A stretch of DNA of 64,000 bases from Serripes groenlandicus (GCA_031761405.1 JASEVX010000007.1:41557775-41621774), one strand, 5' to 3'. Positions 45,801 through 50,230 are shown, numbered from the stretch's first letter. Program-made: numbers and translations. The notes: generated from the sequence alone by a model not told the origin.

Positions 45801-45965
45801 ACGGCGAAAATTCTTCAACACGCGGCATACGGAGCTGGAGGAATGACGGGGGCCTTTGTAATCTGCTTAGTCCTCTATCTCGTCATTAACCGATTGAAGA
45901 AAAAGGGCAAACAACAGAATGATGTCAAGAGAGTTCATAACACGCCTCAATGGTATATTGATTGA
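747..45965 (+). CDS. Mosaic EGF / repeated Cys-module / mucin-like type I membrane protein (44 exons, 5' partial)
   Basis: Seen: 44 exons with AG/GT borders whose phases all match. They total 4,787 nt, a 2-nt partial codon plus 1,595 codons to the stop at 45963-45965. Domain order is EGF1, short Cys spacer, EGF2, module 1, module 2, EGF3, EGF4, module 3, module 4, EGF5, module 5, module 6, EGF6, module 7, module 8, EGF7, Ser/Thr-rich exon, short linker, basic microexon, transmembrane exon. Each module is linker (phase 1-0), A (0-2), B (2-2) and C (2-1). Known: six-Cys EGF domains on phase 1-1 exons are typical of extracellular animal proteins. Inferred: a single-pass surface protein, N-terminus outside, with a mucin-like stalk. 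The signal peptide and start codon lie upstream of the window. I do not recognise the module family. An adhesion, recognition or matrix role is possible but not shown. A paralogue lies at 55385-63794 on the other strand. Confidence 0.85.
1875..1919 (+). CDS. Exon: short Cys-containing spacer between EGF1 and EGF2
   Basis: The exon is 45 nt, phase 1-1, with acceptor ccacag and donor gtaaga. It encodes (D)RCPVDPEESETCAV and keeps frame between the two EGF exons. Two cysteines could form one disulfide. It matches no known domain that I can name and could be spurious; support is splice signals and phase only. Confidence 0.5.
2941..3045 (+). CDS. Exon: EGF-like domain 2
   Basis: The exon is 105 nt, phase 1-1, with acceptor acggaag and donor gtagag. 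A compact six-Cys EGF: GCAPNTCHHGVC, SCIC, then ADASC. Confidence 0.85.
4267..4292 (+). CDS. Exon: linker of module 1
   Basis: The exon is 26 nt, phase 1-0, with donor gtgagt. It encodes (A)FGNIRTTF. The length and phase equal those of linkers 4, 6 and 8, which is the main reason to accept it. Confidence 0.6.
4737..4840 (+). CDS. Exon: module 1, A part
   Basis: The exon is 104 nt, phase 0-2, with acceptor gtacag and donor gtatgt. It carries the C-x5-C signature as CYVNESCDLVIHF after a Pro/Thr-rich lead. The codon split by the next intron gives Ser, not the Cys seen in several other A exons. Confidence 0.85.
5901..6077 (+). CDS. Exon: module 1, B part
   Basis: The exon is 177 nt, phase 2-2, with acceptor ttcacag and donor gtaggt. 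Alternating hydrophobic residues such as MLKVIVNVTAV suggest beta strands, and it ends with QGYMCVVIDEG holding the invariant Cys. Two N-x-T/S sites (NIT, NVT) fit an extracellular, glycosylated segment. Confidence 0.85.
6698..6744 (+). CDS. Exon: module 1, C part
   Basis: The exon is 47 nt, phase 2-1, with acceptor tttcag and donor gtacgt. It encodes TFSDQRCFALKVVDN, with the C-F pair and alternating hydrophobics typical of C exons in this gene. Confidence 0.75.
7371..7411 (+). CDS. Exon: linker of module 2
   Basis: The exon is 41 nt, phase 1-0, with acceptor tttcag and donor gtaagt. It encodes (P)ANTEHSLENIQRN. Read in phase 2 it would give a Cys-free C exon, but 6698-6744 fills that role, so the linker reading is preferred. 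Confidence 0.7.
7582..8400 (+). repeat. Interspersed repeat with about four ~180-bp tandem units
   Basis: It starts with a segment (gagctcgactattc, gcgtcggcgtccacgtcac) that I recognise from memory as a common bivalve repeat. Units follow that repeat the words gtccatatctcagtaa, caacc(c/g)tttccaac, taagttagataactc and atggccctttt, starting near 7690, 7870, 8050 and 8230. It lies in the intron between linker 2 and A2. Confidence 0.75.
8942..9060 (+). CDS. Exon: module 2, A part
   Basis: The exon is 119 nt, phase 0-2, with acceptor ctacag and donor gtaagt. C-x5-C appears as CQRNRACYIFLY. The terminal TG joins a T from exon B2 to make a Cys codon. Confidence 0.85.
9061..10408. other. Intron A2-B2
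   Basis: No exon is supported. A short direct duplication (accagccggatgaa) occurs near 9314 and 9341. Otherwise the sequence is unremarkable. Confidence 0.4.
10409..10537 (+). CDS. Exon: module 2, B part
   Basis: The exon is 129 nt, phase 2-2, with acceptor gcttcag and donor gtacgt. It encodes DKPISTDDGVTILHV, a central Cys, then GNFHVCFQST. The start was chosen because it is the acceptor that gives phase 2 in this frame; the surrounding longer open frame is not all coding. Confidence 0.75.
11012..11067 (+). CDS. Exon: module 2, C part
   Basis: The exon is 56 nt, phase 2-1, with acceptor ttgtag and donor gtaagt. It encodes LISSESQKRCFYVQIFDK with the C-F pair. Confidence 0.8.
11369..11485 (+). 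CDS. Exon: EGF-like domain 3
   Basis: The exon is 117 nt, phase 1-1, with acceptor ttgtag and donor gtaagt. Six Cys: (D)PCGGAGCQNNAEC, SCECQ, GTQC. An N-I-S sequon lies before the fourth Cys. Confidence 0.9.
12000..12780. repeat. Degenerate minisatellite-like tract in the EGF3-EGF4 intron
   Basis: Words of the type agtcaatg, (g)tacttcaatgag and gaccagtcaata recur every 30-60 bp with much divergence. It appears to be an old tandem array. Confidence 0.45.
12974..13084 (+). CDS. Exon: EGF-like domain 4
   Basis: The exon is 111 nt, phase 1-1, with acceptor ttccag and donor gtgagc. Six Cys: PCQQADDKCTVGYC, RCMCPIGYKGNRC. It follows EGF3 directly, the only adjacent EGF pair in the gene. Confidence 0.88.
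13661..13698 (+). CDS. Exon: linker of module 3
   Basis: The exon is 38 nt, phase 1-0, with acceptor attctag and donor gtaata. It encodes (K)LPDATTVPANTG, a Pro/Thr-rich spacer. Confidence 0.75.
13731..14400 (+). repeat. Direct repeats flanking exon A3
   Basis: A segment of about 60 bp at 13731-13795 (agtttatgtgatagagaatg, agacaatatcaagt) recurs in altered form at 14326-14400, on both sides of exon A3. This suggests an old local duplication of intron sequence. Confidence 0.5.
14040..14143 (+). CDS. Exon: module 3, A part
   Basis: The exon is 104 nt, phase 0-2, with acceptor ttctag and donor gtaagt. C-x5-C appears as CIRNKLCSVPLIV. The - strand paralogue at 63691-63794 has the same length and 22 of 34 identical residues. 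Confidence 0.88.
15050..15205 (+). CDS. Exon: module 3, B part
   Basis: The exon is 156 nt, phase 2-2, with acceptor ttgcag and donor gtaggt. It opens PDIRSGYTSNYVNIAS and ends RGICDTCILAMNKQG, with an extra Cys before the invariant one. The paralogous exon at 62854-63009 is also 156 nt. Confidence 0.88.
15506..15549 (+). CDS. Exon: module 3, C part
   Basis: The exon is 44 nt, phase 2-1, with acceptor aacag and donor gtatgt. It encodes NNMDEVCFKVYVTE. The paralogue at 61887-61930 is identical in length, with 11 of 14 residues the same. Confidence 0.88.
16548..16573 (+). CDS. Exon: linker of module 4
   Basis: The exon is 26 nt, phase 1-0, with acceptor ttgcag and donor gtaatt. It encodes (G)TSSLYTDK. 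The conserved paralogue at 61363-61388 supports it. Confidence 0.85.
17806..17927 (+). CDS. Exon: module 4, A part
   Basis: The exon is 122 nt, phase 0-2, with acceptor cactag and donor gtaagt. C-x5-C appears as CIVDEPCHLLFNATPG. The split TG joins T of B4 to give Cys. The paralogue at 60411-60532 has equal length and 31 of 40 identical residues. Confidence 0.9.
18497..18640 (+). repeat. tRNA-derived SINE fragment, family 3
   Basis: It has a B-box-like ggttcgagtcccgtgatc, then gagtactggttaagtctcc, tagacatagagcgt and cgcaatcgatgtaa. The same core occurs at 41995-42190. Confidence 0.6.
18740..19190. repeat. Interspersed repeat with ~160-bp internal periodicity
   Basis: It repeats gacctagtttttta, cattctgacaaagttt and tggatatcatcaa-type words. 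From memory it resembles a repeat frequent in bivalve genomes; not verified. Confidence 0.5.
19773..19996. mobile_element. MITE-like element, family A
   Basis: It is bounded by taaccctttcccacata and its inverse tatatgggaaagggtta. Subterminal inverted cagtagacgactttaaaa / ttttcaaaagtcgtctgctg and a central gagcatttcttctttggcc lie inside. About 224 bp, no coding capacity. Confidence 0.65.
21211..21375 (+). CDS. Exon: module 4, B part
   Basis: The exon is 165 nt, phase 2-2, with acceptor ctttag and donor gtaagt. It has an extra Cys cluster, STCETC and QQYCSFDIV, before the terminal LCVEAVTTL. The paralogue at 59957-60118 keeps these cysteines but is one codon shorter. Confidence 0.9.
21876..21931 (+). 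CDS. Exon: module 4, C part
   Basis: The exon is 56 nt, phase 2-1, with acceptor caacag and donor gtgggt. It encodes SNVAGEKRCYQLKAESNR. It is matched by the paralogue at 59458-59513, including the gtgggt donor. Confidence 0.88.
22257..22440. mobile_element. MITE-like element, family A, degenerate copy
   Basis: A left end like 19773 (taaccctttctcacata) is followed by caatttcttcctttgccac. The right end is weak. Confidence 0.4.
22491..22735 (+). repeat. tRNA-derived SINE, family 1
   Basis: It has an A-box-like tggtgtagtgatagagcg and B-box-like gcgcgctcgatcccc, then a core ggctgccctccttgacactc and tail ataactgaaaatttgttgac. Copies occur at 26399, 40000 (inverted), 45163 and 48313. As it is tRNA-derived, it is not called a tRNA gene. 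Confidence 0.75.
22800..23011. mobile_element. MITE-like element, family A
   Basis: The left part has gcagcaaacgacttttgata and the middle has gaaattgctcaaaa. The right end has gtctgctgcagatgtgttg and gtgggaaaggttta. Confidence 0.55.
23572..23685 (+). CDS. Exon: EGF-like domain 5
   Basis: The exon is 114 nt, phase 1-1, with acceptor attcag and donor gtaata. Six Cys: GCQVVHCENHGFCDG, VCHCHAGYSGTTC. The paralogue at 58697-58810 is nearly identical in sequence but lacks the last Cys. Confidence 0.92.
23805..23960. repeat. Degenerate short tandem repeat
   Basis: Repeats of the type agacaattgagacattcatt, about 20-24 bp, occur six or more times just downstream of EGF5. Confidence 0.6.
24283..24550 (+). 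repeat. tRNA-derived SINE, family 2
   Basis: A tRNA-like head (ctgatagctcagtcgg, gatttcgaacccc) is followed by aagtcactgtgaacagcgtc and a tail gtgatatgacttacaaattg that resembles the family 1 tail. Related copies are at 30440 and 47655. Confidence 0.7.
24596..24633 (+). CDS. Exon: linker of module 5
   Basis: The exon is 38 nt, phase 1-0, with acceptor ttgcag and donor gtaagt. It encodes (D)ETSTPTDSTKNN, a Thr-rich spacer. A MITE begins 27 bp after the donor. Confidence 0.8.
24661..24922. mobile_element. MITE-like element, family B, with long imperfect TIRs
   Basis: The left end atatatgagccgttatacga pairs with the right end aacggctcatgtat, with the inner aaaccaacatt / aatgttggtttt also inverted. 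The stem is about 37 bp with mismatches. The interior (cagcctgcgcaatccgcaca) is GC-richer. It sits 27 bp after the linker 5 donor. Confidence 0.7.
25556..25644 (+). CDS. Exon: module 5, A part
   Basis: The exon is 89 nt, phase 0-2, with acceptor tttcag and donor gtactt. C-x5-C appears as CFINKPCDIPINS. It is the shortest A exon, and the junction codon gives Ser. Its 3' end plus donor is duplicated about 140 bp downstream. Confidence 0.85.
25630..25845 (+). repeat. Duplicated exon-A5/intron boundary
   Basis: The last bases of exon A5 with its donor (attcacttgatccgaggtac) and about 45 bp of intron recur at about 25770-25840. The copy has a second potential donor. Confidence 0.7.
26224..26376 (+). 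CDS. Exon: module 5, B part
   Basis: The exon is 153 nt, phase 2-2, with acceptor acacag and donor gtggga. It starts LHLTTGYLTPGLKV and ends KKTVCLQATHGR. A SINE lies about 20 bp downstream of the donor. Confidence 0.85.
26399..26668 (+). repeat. tRNA-derived SINE, family 1 (near full length)
   Basis: It has A-box-like gtcgtgtagtggtaaagcg, B-box-like tgctggttcgatcctc, core ggctgccctccttggcgctc and tail gtgatataactgaaactttg plus caatcaatt. It begins about 20 bp after the donor of exon B5. Confidence 0.78.
27195..27860 (-). CDS. SGNH/GDSL hydrolase-like ORF, probably part of a mobile element
   Basis: An uninterrupted 221-residue frame, antisense inside the B5-C5 intron. Known SGNH blocks are visible: GHSFVHRL (nucleophile block, GHS in place of GDS), IVVLMIGTNDIYSE (block III, GTND) and a C-terminal DGTHLTNDGQ (D-x-x-H, the catalytic Asp/His pair). 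Alternating beta/alpha hydrophobic segments fit a flavodoxin-like fold. Known: SGNH esterase domains occur in some retrotransposons, including certain tyrosine-recombinase and CR1-type elements. I see no recombinase or reverse transcriptase beside it, so element type is open. The initiator could be the first Met or a Met 20 residues inside. A T-rich, repeat-bearing region follows on its 3' side (26810-27190). It could instead be a captured host gene. Confidence 0.7.
   Translation of the reverse strand: MFFKHPWQDSLHWNLRTLDEMAAVKIHVFGHSFVHRLKRFISDSTNIRYDLGLRQSVLVQYSGFPGAKINTLHEHLDVIEDFAPDIVVLMIGTNDIYSEFNTPSDVASDIVTLVGKLVTKHRVQYVIVGQILHRAPAVFTRYPVDLEWFNCRVDATNQLISRFLEAKYPTQSRLWRFTGFWSTVAKQTVFARDGTHLTNDGQFKLFNNIRAAVIAVLNNLF
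28080..28260. other. GC-rich segment upstream of the SGNH ORF
   Basis: A locally GC-rich stretch with acgtcatattacgtaatacg lies about 220 bp 5' of the minus-strand SGNH frame. It could be the leader or promoter of the same element; inference only. Confidence 0.3.
28380..28615. repeat. Imperfect tandem repeat, 48-63 bp period
   Basis: The anchor atcgaacatataa(a/g)catg occurs at about 28410, 28473, 28521 and 28583, separated by A/G-rich aagaaaaaag runs. Confidence 0.7.
28838..29113. repeat. (GAAT/GAGT)n microsatellite tract
   Basis: Runs of tetranucleotides gaat, gagt and gaac extend about 270 bp. They produce spurious open frames of Ser/His/Phe/Ile on the minus strand. Confidence 0.85.
29428..29799 (-). 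pseudogene. Possible LINE C-terminal fragment
   Basis: A 123-residue minus-strand frame has KCGECERLVDDIVLLRICF, resembling the CxxC and following segment near the C-terminus of several LINE reverse transcriptases. No RT core lies upstream. Weak call. Confidence 0.35.
30138..30178 (+). CDS. Exon: module 5, C part
   Basis: The exon is 41 nt, phase 2-1, with acceptor tttcag and donor gttagt. It encodes LIKDEICMTVDFA. It resembles other C exons (DE-x-C-hydrophobic), with Met in place of the aromatic. The preceding 3.8-kb intron is full of mobile elements. Confidence 0.75.
30440..30660 (+). repeat. Diverged tRNA-derived SINE, family 2
   Basis: It has the head ggctgtcaatgaaggggtta / gcattcgaaccccagctc and the core aagtcactgcgacaattgtc and gggctaacagtctatgtg, as in 24283-24550. 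Confidence 0.6.
31294..31319 (+). CDS. Exon: linker of module 6
   Basis: The exon is 26 nt, phase 1-0, with acceptor tgcaag and donor gtaaga. It encodes (V)NGGQTTDK and has the standard linker length. Confidence 0.7.
32167..32603 (-). pseudogene. 3' end of a non-LTR (LINE) element with poly(A)
   Basis: The minus-strand frame contains CKGGIEDEFHLICKLIFYSD, similar to the C-terminal region of mollusc LINE polymerases as I recall them. The strand then runs to a run of 13 A at 32167-32179 (T on +). It is a 5'-truncated insertion in the linker 6 - A6 intron. Confidence 0.6.
32654..32778 (+). CDS. Exon: module 6, A part
   Basis: The exon is 125 nt, phase 0-2, with acceptor ttacag and donor gtaagt. 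C-x5-C appears as CNAHDTCHVDLHF. The split codon TG+T gives Cys. Confidence 0.85.
32871..33020 (+). CDS. Exon: module 6, B part
   Basis: The exon is 150 nt, phase 2-2, with acceptor tttcag and donor gtaaat. It contains VNGVYIFPSKQNPSDC and ends KNRLCVEVSLPG. The A6-B6 intron is only 92 bp. Confidence 0.85.
34015..34073 (+). CDS. Exon: module 6, C part
   Basis: The exon is 59 nt, phase 2-1, with acceptor tttcag and donor gtaatc. It encodes KRGEERCFVLHSVLNVTNE with the C-F pair and one N-V-T sequon. Confidence 0.8.
34673..34801 (+). CDS. Exon: EGF-like domain 6
   Basis: The exon is 129 nt, phase 1-1, with acceptor tttcag and donor gtctcc. Six Cys: PCAGMTCNHGAVC, then a longer loop, NCICAPGYIGVDC. 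The donor is weaker than the others. Confidence 0.88.
34802..35869. other. Intron EGF6-A7, no feature seen
   Basis: AT-rich with short chance open frames only. I see no splice-bounded exon in the right phase. Confidence 0.4.
35870..36095 (+). CDS. Exon: fused linker + A part of module 7
   Basis: The exon is 226 nt, phase 1-2, with acceptor tttcag and donor gtaaat. A Gly/Ser/Pro-rich spacer with GSSP-type repeats runs into the usual A motif, CVENRPCRIEIPY. The linker and A part share one exon here, suggesting intron loss, and the split codon encodes Pro. Confidence 0.8.
36217..36240 (+). CDS. Exon: 24-nt microexon of module 7
   Basis: The exon is phase 2-2 with acceptor tttcag and donor gtatgt. 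It encodes YYLTDYL plus split codons at both ends. Because it is phase-symmetric it could be skipped without a frameshift. It has no counterpart in the other modules. Confidence 0.6.
36445..36606 (+). CDS. Exon: module 7, B part
   Basis: The exon is 162 nt, phase 2-2, with acceptor tttcag and donor gtgagt. It opens PVPGYIETPLNITNIEV and ends VHRTCLQTTVNGARDG. Confidence 0.85.
37049..37089 (+). CDS. Exon: module 7, C part
   Basis: The exon is 41 nt, phase 2-1, with acceptor tttcag and donor gtatta. It encodes VNLDEVCFDITVE, very like C3. Confidence 0.85.
37240..37365 (+). repeat. Degenerate SINE 3' part
   Basis: gtgaactggtcatcgtggta and ggggtgaaacaccaagcaat resemble the tail of SINE families 1 and 2. 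Confidence 0.4.
37829..37854 (+). CDS. Exon: linker of module 8
   Basis: The exon is 26 nt, phase 1-0, with acceptor tttcag and donor gtacgt. It encodes (A)AGSTSSTP. No EGF separates modules 7 and 8. Confidence 0.78.
38572..38678 (+). CDS. Exon: module 8, A part
   Basis: The exon is 107 nt, phase 0-2, with acceptor ctgtag and donor gtaaac. C-x5-C appears as CQTNTTCHLTFV. The split TG+C gives Cys. Confidence 0.82.
39167..39307 (+). CDS. Exon: module 8, B part
   Basis: The exon is 141 nt, phase 2-2, with acceptor gaaaag and donor gtaaga. It carries VEECGSGVPGLHIFD, GTSCITDVAI and the terminal QDLCLTSG. The acceptor tract is weak, but phase and motif fit. Confidence 0.78.
40000..40262 (-). repeat. 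tRNA-derived SINE, family 1, inverted
   Basis: Reverse complement of the family 1 layout: tail ggtgttttaaatcgccttca, core gtcaaggagggcaaccatta, B-box ggtcggggttcgaacctgcg, then the A-box end. Confidence 0.75.
40326..40375 (+). CDS. Exon: module 8, C part (Cys lost)
   Basis: The exon is 50 nt, phase 2-1, with acceptor acacag and donor gtgaat. It encodes STGVQNQIQIEVTSKT. The beta-strand-like pattern remains, but the Cys found in the other seven C exons is absent, so its usual partner may be unpaired. Confidence 0.72.
40928..41159. mobile_element. MITE-like element, family A
   Basis: The left end aaaccttttccacatacaac and right end ctgctgcagaggcatc..gtgagaaagagtta match 19773-19996. It ends about 190 bp before EGF7. 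Confidence 0.55.
41350..41463 (+). CDS. Exon: EGF-like domain 7
   Basis: The exon is 114 nt, phase 1-1, with acceptor ttcacag and donor gtatgt. Six Cys: PCQRLHCQNGGFC, VCECKTGYSGLEC. Confidence 0.9.
41995..42190 (+). repeat. tRNA-derived SINE, family 3
   Basis: It has A-box-like tggtgcattggtagagcg and B-box-like gtgtttaaatcccc, then gagtactagttaagtctcc, agacatcgagcgtaa and gccatcgatgtaa, as at 18497-18640. Confidence 0.65.
42441..43196 (+). CDS. Exon: Ser/Thr-rich mucin-like stalk
   Basis: The exon is 756 nt, phase 1-1, with acceptor cgacag and donor gtacaa. It encodes about 250 residues dominated by Ser and Thr in imperfect 9-residue repeats of the type TTSSTTVEA (27 nt in DNA). Known: such tracts are usually heavily O-glycosylated and extended. 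The ATG at 42464 is internal, not a start. The open frame runs on to 43264, but the phase-1 gcag/gtacaa donor is needed to join downstream exons. An acceptor at 42412 with TTTCAG looks stronger but hits a stop in the required frame. Confidence 0.75.
42510..43140 (+). repeat. 27-nt tandem repeats inside the mucin-like exon
   Basis: The unit is accacatcctctaccacag followed by tcgaagct or a variant. About twenty imperfect copies with occasional shortened units. The C/A-rich + strand leaves long open frames on several frames of both strands. Confidence 0.85.
43734..43763 (+). CDS. Exon: short linker before the basic microexon
   Basis: The exon is 30 nt, phase 1-1, with acceptor atacag and donor gtgagt. 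It encodes (G)VCRGEAAIV. No counterpart is seen in the paralogue, so it may be skippable; its phase symmetry allows that. Confidence 0.6.
   Translation: MFVVVRLQL
44346..44413. repeat. 14-bp minisatellite upstream of the basic microexon
   Basis: The unit gaaggcacttggg(c/t) occurs four to five times, about 130 bp before the microexon acceptor. Confidence 0.8.
44544..44557 (+). CDS. Exon: 14-nt basic microexon (ARKR-S)
   Basis: The exon is 14 nt, phase 1-0, with acceptor tttcag and donor gtaagt. Together with the preceding G it encodes A-R-K-R-S. The paralogue has a 14-nt microexon (58047-58060) with the same phase, encoding A-H-K-R-S. Conservation of so small an exon is strong evidence that it is real. 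Basic K-R before Ser could be a proprotein-convertase site; this is inference. Confidence 0.8.
45163..45358 (+). repeat. 5'-truncated SINE, family 1
   Basis: It has gccgggtcataccaaagc, ggctgccctccgttgcgctc and tail gccgtaatataactgaacaa, ending in (aatc)n. It is in the last intron of the large gene. Confidence 0.72.
45696..45965 (+). CDS. Terminal exon: transmembrane helix and basic tail
   Basis: The exon is 270 nt, starting in phase 0 after attacag, with stop TGA. It encodes 89 residues: a juxtamembrane part with a C-x-C motif (SCYC), an N-N-T sequon, then STAKILQHAAYGAGG leading into the hydrophobic segment GAFVICLVLYLVI. A positively charged tail of about 24 residues begins NRLKKKGK, as expected for a cytoplasmic side by the positive-inside rule. 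The paralogue exon is at 55385-55609. No AATAAA is obvious within the first several hundred bases downstream. Confidence 0.9.
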   Translation: MNVVKEGKASCYCTIKLANNTEKRIQLIKRRPKMSTAKILQHAAYGAGGMTGAFVICLVLYLVINRLKKKGKQQNDVKRVHNTPQWYID

Positions 45966-47654
45966 TGCCTATGGAGATGCCAGTAGCCTATGTCATCTGT
46001 CTACTGCGGATGACGTTTTCTTTCTACGAATTTTTCCCTACGTTTCTATTTGTGGTGCGTTTTAACTATGATACAATGTACAGGAATGCCGAAATCTATA
46101 TTTTGGGTATAATACAGCTATCTATTTCGTGTTGAATTTACTTACACTTTAATTGTGTTATACAAATGAGACACAGCTATACGTACAATTTCACGTGTGT
46201 ATCAAAGCCAGCATATTTCCTTTTAATTTAATAATGTTGTCACCAAGCATTTTATCTCTTCTTAATTTAAGTATTTTTTAATCTCTTACACCATTACTTT
46301 GATAAGTTTATCTTTGAAACACGAATAGTCGATTATCGTAAGCAGCAACAATTCATTTTGAGGCTATTAATTCGTGAACTAAACAGTTTATAAAATATAA
46401 TTATGTTGTAATGAAACCACATTTTCATTCAGGATCTTCAACATGAAGTAGTCTCACTCATGGAAAAAAAATCACTCCTTAAAGATAGTTTTTGGTTAAA
46501 ATATGTCATCTCGATCTGACATGGAAACAATAGATTATTTTTGTATCATCCGAGTTATCGACTTGTTGGAGTTATCCATCCATGCATCCTTAATTGATTT
46601 ATTCTTTCTTTTCAGATTTGCTAATTATTTATACTCAATTGTATTATGAAAAGCAAGTCGATGATTAATTCATATTAAGAAAACCGTGAAGCATCAGTTC
46701 GAATTATTCGTCTGGGCAGTCAGAACTGCTGCTATTCTGTTTTATAAACACCGAAATGTTGCAAGAATTGGCTCCAGTTTAGCTATATATAATAATTATC
46801 TCATGTTCGAGTTATCGAAAGACCACTGTTAACGAATTCACAAGTACATGTACATGTTTTAGTTCACTGAATAAAGTGCTTAATACGGAGATTCCTTGCA
46901 AAGAACTCATAAAACTATGTATAACTCCCAATGAATAAATCTGTTTTTTAGCATTCCGCCATGTCTTGTGTAATTTCCTCTCATATAAGTACACGCACAT
47001 ATTTATATGGAGAATCTCCACATTTGGAAAATATACATAGCATTGAGATGAAAATATTATGACTAATGGAGAAATTGCTTATCATGTGCAATTCTCCCTT
47101 TGCCACAATGTATTCAAAAGTTGTCGGCTGCAAAGCGTCAACATGCGTCTATGTGTTAAGGTTATTAGTAGAATATCAAACTTTTAAGCCCGCGTTTGAC
47201 TTGATAGGAATTACTGAAGGGAACTTCACTTCTTAAGGTGTTTCTTTCCTGCTCTTGCAGTTTCAAAGACAGCATATGTCCCTTAACGTGTTCTTGTCAC
47301 AATCAAGTTATAGGTATATCGAAATTGAAATAAGAACAGAAAATCGCACACGTTAGAAGGATAGAAGTATCGAGGAACAAGATAATCAGAAGGAAAAAGA
47401 GAAGAAAAACATTAATTTCAGTTAAATTAATATTTTCGCATTTGCAGCATACTTTTCTTGAAAACATTGAGCAAAAAGGAGCATTGTTCATGATGATTTC
47501 TCCTTTTGCCACAATGTTTTCAACTACATTATATAGTTCTCCTTTATTGTATAGATATTGTCCAACGTTTTGTCTGTCTGTTTTCAAAGTTGTCTGTTAC
47601 AGGTTTGTTGTATGTTGGAAAGGGGTAACCTATCACATATGTATAGCCAATACG

Positions 47655-47800
47655 ATCGTTCATCAGAAGATTGCTTGGAAAGGATGTTGTGTTGAGTACT
47701 GTTATGAGAAAGCCAGAAAACGCATGAGTATGTGAACTGGTCGTCGTGATATGACTGAAAAAATTGTTGAAAACGGCGTTAAACTCCAATCAATCAATGC
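47655..47800 (+). repeat. SINE family 2, 3' part
   Basis: gcttggaaaggatgttgtgt, gtgaactggtcgtcgtgata and ttgttgaaaacggcgttaaa match the 3' half of 24283-24550, ending in (aatc)n. Confidence 0.6.
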
Positions 47801-48312
47801 ACAGAAGAGACAATTACAATGTACAATCACATTACGAGTATATTATAGTAGATTCCACCTACCCGTATTATTGAGGTTTCAATGATGCTTGTTTGTTGTT
47901 TGAAATGCGATTCAGAAATCTGTCATTTATAATATTAAAGCCAATTTGTCTATTGAAGACATGGATAGTATTCAGAATCACAGTCAACCTGATATATATG
48001 AGCGGCACTACGCGAAAACCAACCGTACCGCATTTGCAACCAATGCATATCTAGATCAGCCAGTACAGTCAGTGCAGTCTGATCTGAGTATATACTCTTT
48101 AACAGTTAGTGATAACAAGTTGCAAAAGGTTTCTGTAAATCAGTATACATTGGGATCCATAGAAAGGATGCGGATGCAAGTTGTTGTCCTCAAGAGCAAT
48201 GATTATGTGAAGGTTGGTTTTTATCAGGGCACCGCTCATATATCTACAAGTATCTATGACATTGTAAAATATAACAACAGCAATATTTATTAGATTGTCA
48301 ATCACGTCGACT

Positions 48313-48485
48313 TTGGCCGCTTTTGTTTAGTAGTGGTAGACCGTCTGCCTCGGGTGCGTGAGCTTGTTGTTTCGACCTCCGACTCGGTCATAGCAAAGAC
48401 TTTCAAAAGTGTATAAATGCTTTCTGTTCTTGGCGTTCAGGATTTTTCGGCTATAATAACTACTGACGCTGGCGTCAGAATAAGT
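48313..48485 (+). repeat. Diverged SINE family 1
   Basis: The head tagtagtggtagaccgtctg and tcggtcatagcaaagac, with the core cttggcgttcaggatttt, fit family 1. Confidence 0.5.
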
Positions 48486-49914
48486 GTTCCAGTATTACAA
48501 ATACATTTCCAAAGTAAACACAATGATATAACTAAAAACAAAAGGTTGAAAAACCATACAAAAACGGGTACACTTGACTGAGTAATGCCCGTGTAGACTT
48601 TCTTTCCCGACCTTTTGATCACCTCTGGGAACCCACAGTGATCGAGAGGTTAACGTCGGACAACTTTTGAAAACAATATTGTAAAAAGAGAAATTGCTCA
48701 TGTTTAGCAGTTTCTTCGTTGCAACAATGTTTTCAACGCTAGAAATTGATCACACTTTAATTAAAAGAGAATTTCAATTCATAGTTATGTACTTTGGTCT
48801 GTTGATTGAGGGAATAATCGTGAACAAACACTGCAAGTTTTTAAGTAATATCTCTAATGGTTTGGAAAGAAGTGGGCGGATACGAAAAATTTAACCAAAA
48901 TTCTAATGGAGGTAATGATGGTGAACAAGTTTAAAGGCAGTATTTGTAATAGTTTTGAACAAAAATAAGGTTATACAAAGAACGTAACAAATGTGTGACG
49001 CCAACGTCTAGCCGACAACAACGCCGACGCAAACGTCGAGAAGGATAGCTTGCCCTTTCTTCGAAAAGTCCGTTCATTTATAGCTCTCCGAAGGGTTCCC
49101 GAAAGCGGAATTCGCAAAATCGGGATGTTTCGGCATGTCTTCGCGATGTTTTGGAACCTTTCCGTGTCCTTCCTTAACACTTCTGGAAACGTTCTCGGCA
49201 CTTCAGGGCCAAATCGGGATCGAAAGAACTTCTGCATCCAAATTTTAAAAGTTTTAAAATGTGGACGCCGGATGTTTATTCGGACGGCTTTGGGATCTTC
49301 GGCAAACCATCGGCAACCATTCTGGACGTTCGGGAACCCATCGCCATTAACTCGGCATCTTTGGAAAGCTTTCTGCGAGTCTTCGTAATCTTTTAGCCAT
49401 CCCGATAGCACAATAGTAGTTCGGCATCGTTTATATACACAGACTCTCAAATTGGCAACATTTCAGCATTCTATCGCCAACGATTCGGCAACTCTTCAGC
49501 TTGTTCTGCAATGTTACCGCAACGTTTCAGCACGATCGGGAGCCAATTCCGGAACTGTTGGCATTCTTCCGCGGCGCATTCGGCTACTTCGGATAGGTTT
49601 CGGCCTTTATACCGCAACCTTTCGTATGCCACTCCGCGAATACATGCCGATCGAGTCCGATGGCACAGCTTCCCCCGTTTTTCAATTAATTGTCCCGAAA
49701 CGTTCCCGAAAGTAGCAACATTTTATTGGCAACCCTTCCCCAAAGCATCGGGGCTGTAGTCCATGTCGGTTGTTGCAAATGAAAGGTGTTTTTTTTTTAG
49801 CTTATACTTTATAATGTGGCGTTCTCACCGCCGATCTGAGTACCTCAATGTCCCCGACCGGCCAAATTCCGCGACCAAGCTAGACCAGGTGTTTGTTCGG
49901 GGGTCTACATAACC

Positions 49915-50125
49915 GAAGGGGACCTCTACCAGACCTTTAGTGGACCATACTAGATCAACTCAAGACCCTTCCAGACTACTTCAAGACCACTTGCCAACAC
50001 ACATTCCGATTTCTACTCGACCTATAGTCGACCTTCCCGACCCATTTCCGATGTCTACCCGATCAACACGACAAGCCCGACTTTTCTTCGACCTCTACCT
50101 GACCTCTACCCGACTTATACCCATG
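49915..50125. repeat. Degenerate ~11-12-bp pyrimidine-rich repeat
   Basis: Words of the type cgacctctacc or gacccttcc recur throughout with strong C/T bias on the + strand. Confidence 0.45.
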
Positions 50126-50230
50126 TTCGATCGGGCACGATAGCAGCAGACTAGGCATAACACTGTATTATTTTGTTTGGTATTCAGTTGACCAAAGACT
50201 ATCGAAGAAACAACATCATGGAAGTTATTA

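Larger units (their letters stand above)
45966..48960. other. 3' flank of the large gene and intergenic sequence
   Basis: It includes an unannotated 3' UTR and MITE family A relics at about 47060-47165 and 47440-47629 (ttgccacaatgttttcaa; gttggaaaggggtaa). It also holds SINE pieces and otherwise AT-rich sequence. No gene could be supported. Confidence 0.5.

Noticed and set aside
48971..49450. 159-residue minus-strand open frame in the GC-rich island
   Set aside because: No domain, no splice support, and an overlapping open frame on the other strand; low stop density from GC content explains it.
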